Of a stretch of 64,000 bases of DNA, positions 63,536 to 64,000 are shown piece by piece (positions within the stretch are counted from its first letter, which is position 1; each line of letters opens with the position of its first letter). Source of the DNA: Hymenobacter tibetensis (GTDB lineage: Bacteria > Bacteroidota > Bacteroidia > Cytophagales > Hymenobacteraceae); contig NZ_CP094669.1 of the NCBI RefSeq assembly GCF_022827545.1, forward strand, positions 5,263,001 through 5,327,000. Reading direction: 5' to 3'. A program made the position numbers and the translations under genes. The notes below the pieces were generated by a model. That model was not told where the DNA came from. It saw only the letters and a list, made by a program, of their open reading frames with translations, and did not search any database.

Positions 63536-64000
63536 TTATTGCTTCACAACGCGCTGCGTGGCGGTTTGTCCGTTGCCTTTCACCGTCAGCACATACGCGC
63601 CAGCGGCAAGGGTAGTAGGTGCCTGCACTGCAAACTGACTAGCGGCAGTCCGAACGGCAGAGCGGTACACCACCCGGCCCTGCATGTCAGTGAGGGTGAG
63701 GCTAGTGCCCGCTGCAGCCGGACGGTCCAGCGTAATATTCAGCGTTTCGCGGAACGGATTTGGGTAGGCGCTACGCACAAAGGTGCTGGCAACGGCTGCC
63801 TTACCACGTGTGTTCAGTATCCGGAGTGCCTCCGTAGTATAGATACCCCGGCCGTGGGTAGCTGCTACCACTTGTTTGTCGGAGTTGCGAATGCGCAGCA
63901 TGTCCACCCGCACGTTGGCAAGGCCCATGTTGATCGGTTGCCATGCAACAGTGTTTGCGGCAAGGTTGTCGCTACCCCAAACGCCTAGTTCGGTAGCCAG
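63536..64000 (-). CDS. C-terminal part of a T9SS-secreted protein
   Basis: The frame runs off the right edge; 154 residues up to the stop at 63536 are present. The upstream part (ELGVWGSDNLAANTVAWQPI, NVRVDMLRIRNSDKQVVAAT, HGRGIYT) resembles the last blade of sortilin/BNR-type propellers. The end is a type A type IX secretion sorting domain: SAYPNPFRETLNITL, LTDMQGRVVYR, and LAAGAYVLTVKGNGQTATQR. The domain targets the protein across the outer membrane and is removed there. This supports a Bacteroidota origin of the window. Confidence 0.88.
   Translation of the reverse strand: MATELGVWGSDNLAANTVAWQPINMGLANVRVDMLRIRNSDKQVVAATHGRGIYTTEALRILNTRGKAAVASTFVRSAYPNPFRETLNITLDRPAAAGTSLTLTDMQGRVVYRSAVRTAASQFAVQAPTTLAAGAYVLTVKGNGQTATQRVVKQ

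Noticed and set aside
1..64000. CRISPR arrays, insertion sequences, phage genes, rRNA
   Set aside because: No regular direct-repeat array, transposase, integrase, phage structural gene or rRNA sequence was found in reading the window.

Overview
The window looks like chromosome from a Hymenobacter-like member of the Cytophagales (Bacteroidota). Four things point there. A protein at the right edge ends in a type IX secretion (T9SS) sorting domain. Families common in Bacteroidota recur: DUF349, DUF4142, head-GIN, LytS/LytTR pairs and bestrophin-like channels. A bacterial lycopene cyclase and a BLUF photoreceptor fit a pigmented, light-exposed bacterium. Promoter-like boxes follow the Bacteroidota -7 form TAnnTTTG rather than the E. 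coli TATAAT box. Genus is an inference. Most genes are moderately GC-rich, and a few AT-richer genes stand out: SGNH hydrolase at 8.4 kb, the coiled-coil protein at 25.5 kb, the PLD protein at 31.7 kb and the AlgX-like protein at 56.4 kb.

Layout. 0-9 kb: tail of a royal-jelly/yellow-family protein, MFS transporter, head-GIN lipoprotein, unknown beta-rich protein, DinB-fold protein, erythromycin-esterase homologue, LytS/LytTR two-component pair, RluE-like pseudouridine synthase, membrane-anchored SGNH hydrolase. 9-20 kb: pectate-lyase-like protein, secreted unknown, lipoprotein, an EutC without EutB beside it, periplasmic trehalase, Fur-family regulator, NDH-2, cupin, PAS histidine kinase. 20-28 kb: LuxR-type regulator with a degenerate receiver, bestrophin, SMP-30/gluconolactonase-like protein, a broken NUC1 endonuclease gene and a coiled-coil/outer-membrane candidate. 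28-32.8 kb: a restriction-flavoured patch with a decayed type I hsdR, a Na+/H+ antiporter and a translationally coupled PLD-nuclease-like + HNH endonuclease pair.

32.8-49.5 kb is mostly core: EttA, DUF349, DUF2795, an orphan ABC ATPase, BLUF protein plus triple-PAS histidine kinase, lycopene cyclase CrtY, RBBP9-type hydrolase, LOG-family protein, MacB/FtsX-type permease, QueA, IspD, then three DUF4142 proteins with a small lipoprotein. 49.5-64 kb: UvrA with an unusual N-terminal tail, two tandem secreted aromatic-rich paralogues, an MBOAT/AlgX-like/AlgX-like O-acetylation cluster, a Rof-like small protein, AsnS, RpoN and the C terminus of a T9SS cargo protein.

The best candidate for an unusual system is the PLD + HNH operon at 30.75-32.67 kb. 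The HNH protein's N-terminal half resembles, from memory of the family, the modified-DNA (phosphorothioate) sensing domain of McrA-like endonucleases, and its TTG start overlaps the PLD stop codon. Other points of interest are the BLUF/kinase pair, the O-acetylation cluster and the two decaying nuclease genes. No tRNA, rRNA, CRISPR array, complete insertion sequence or replication origin was recognised.
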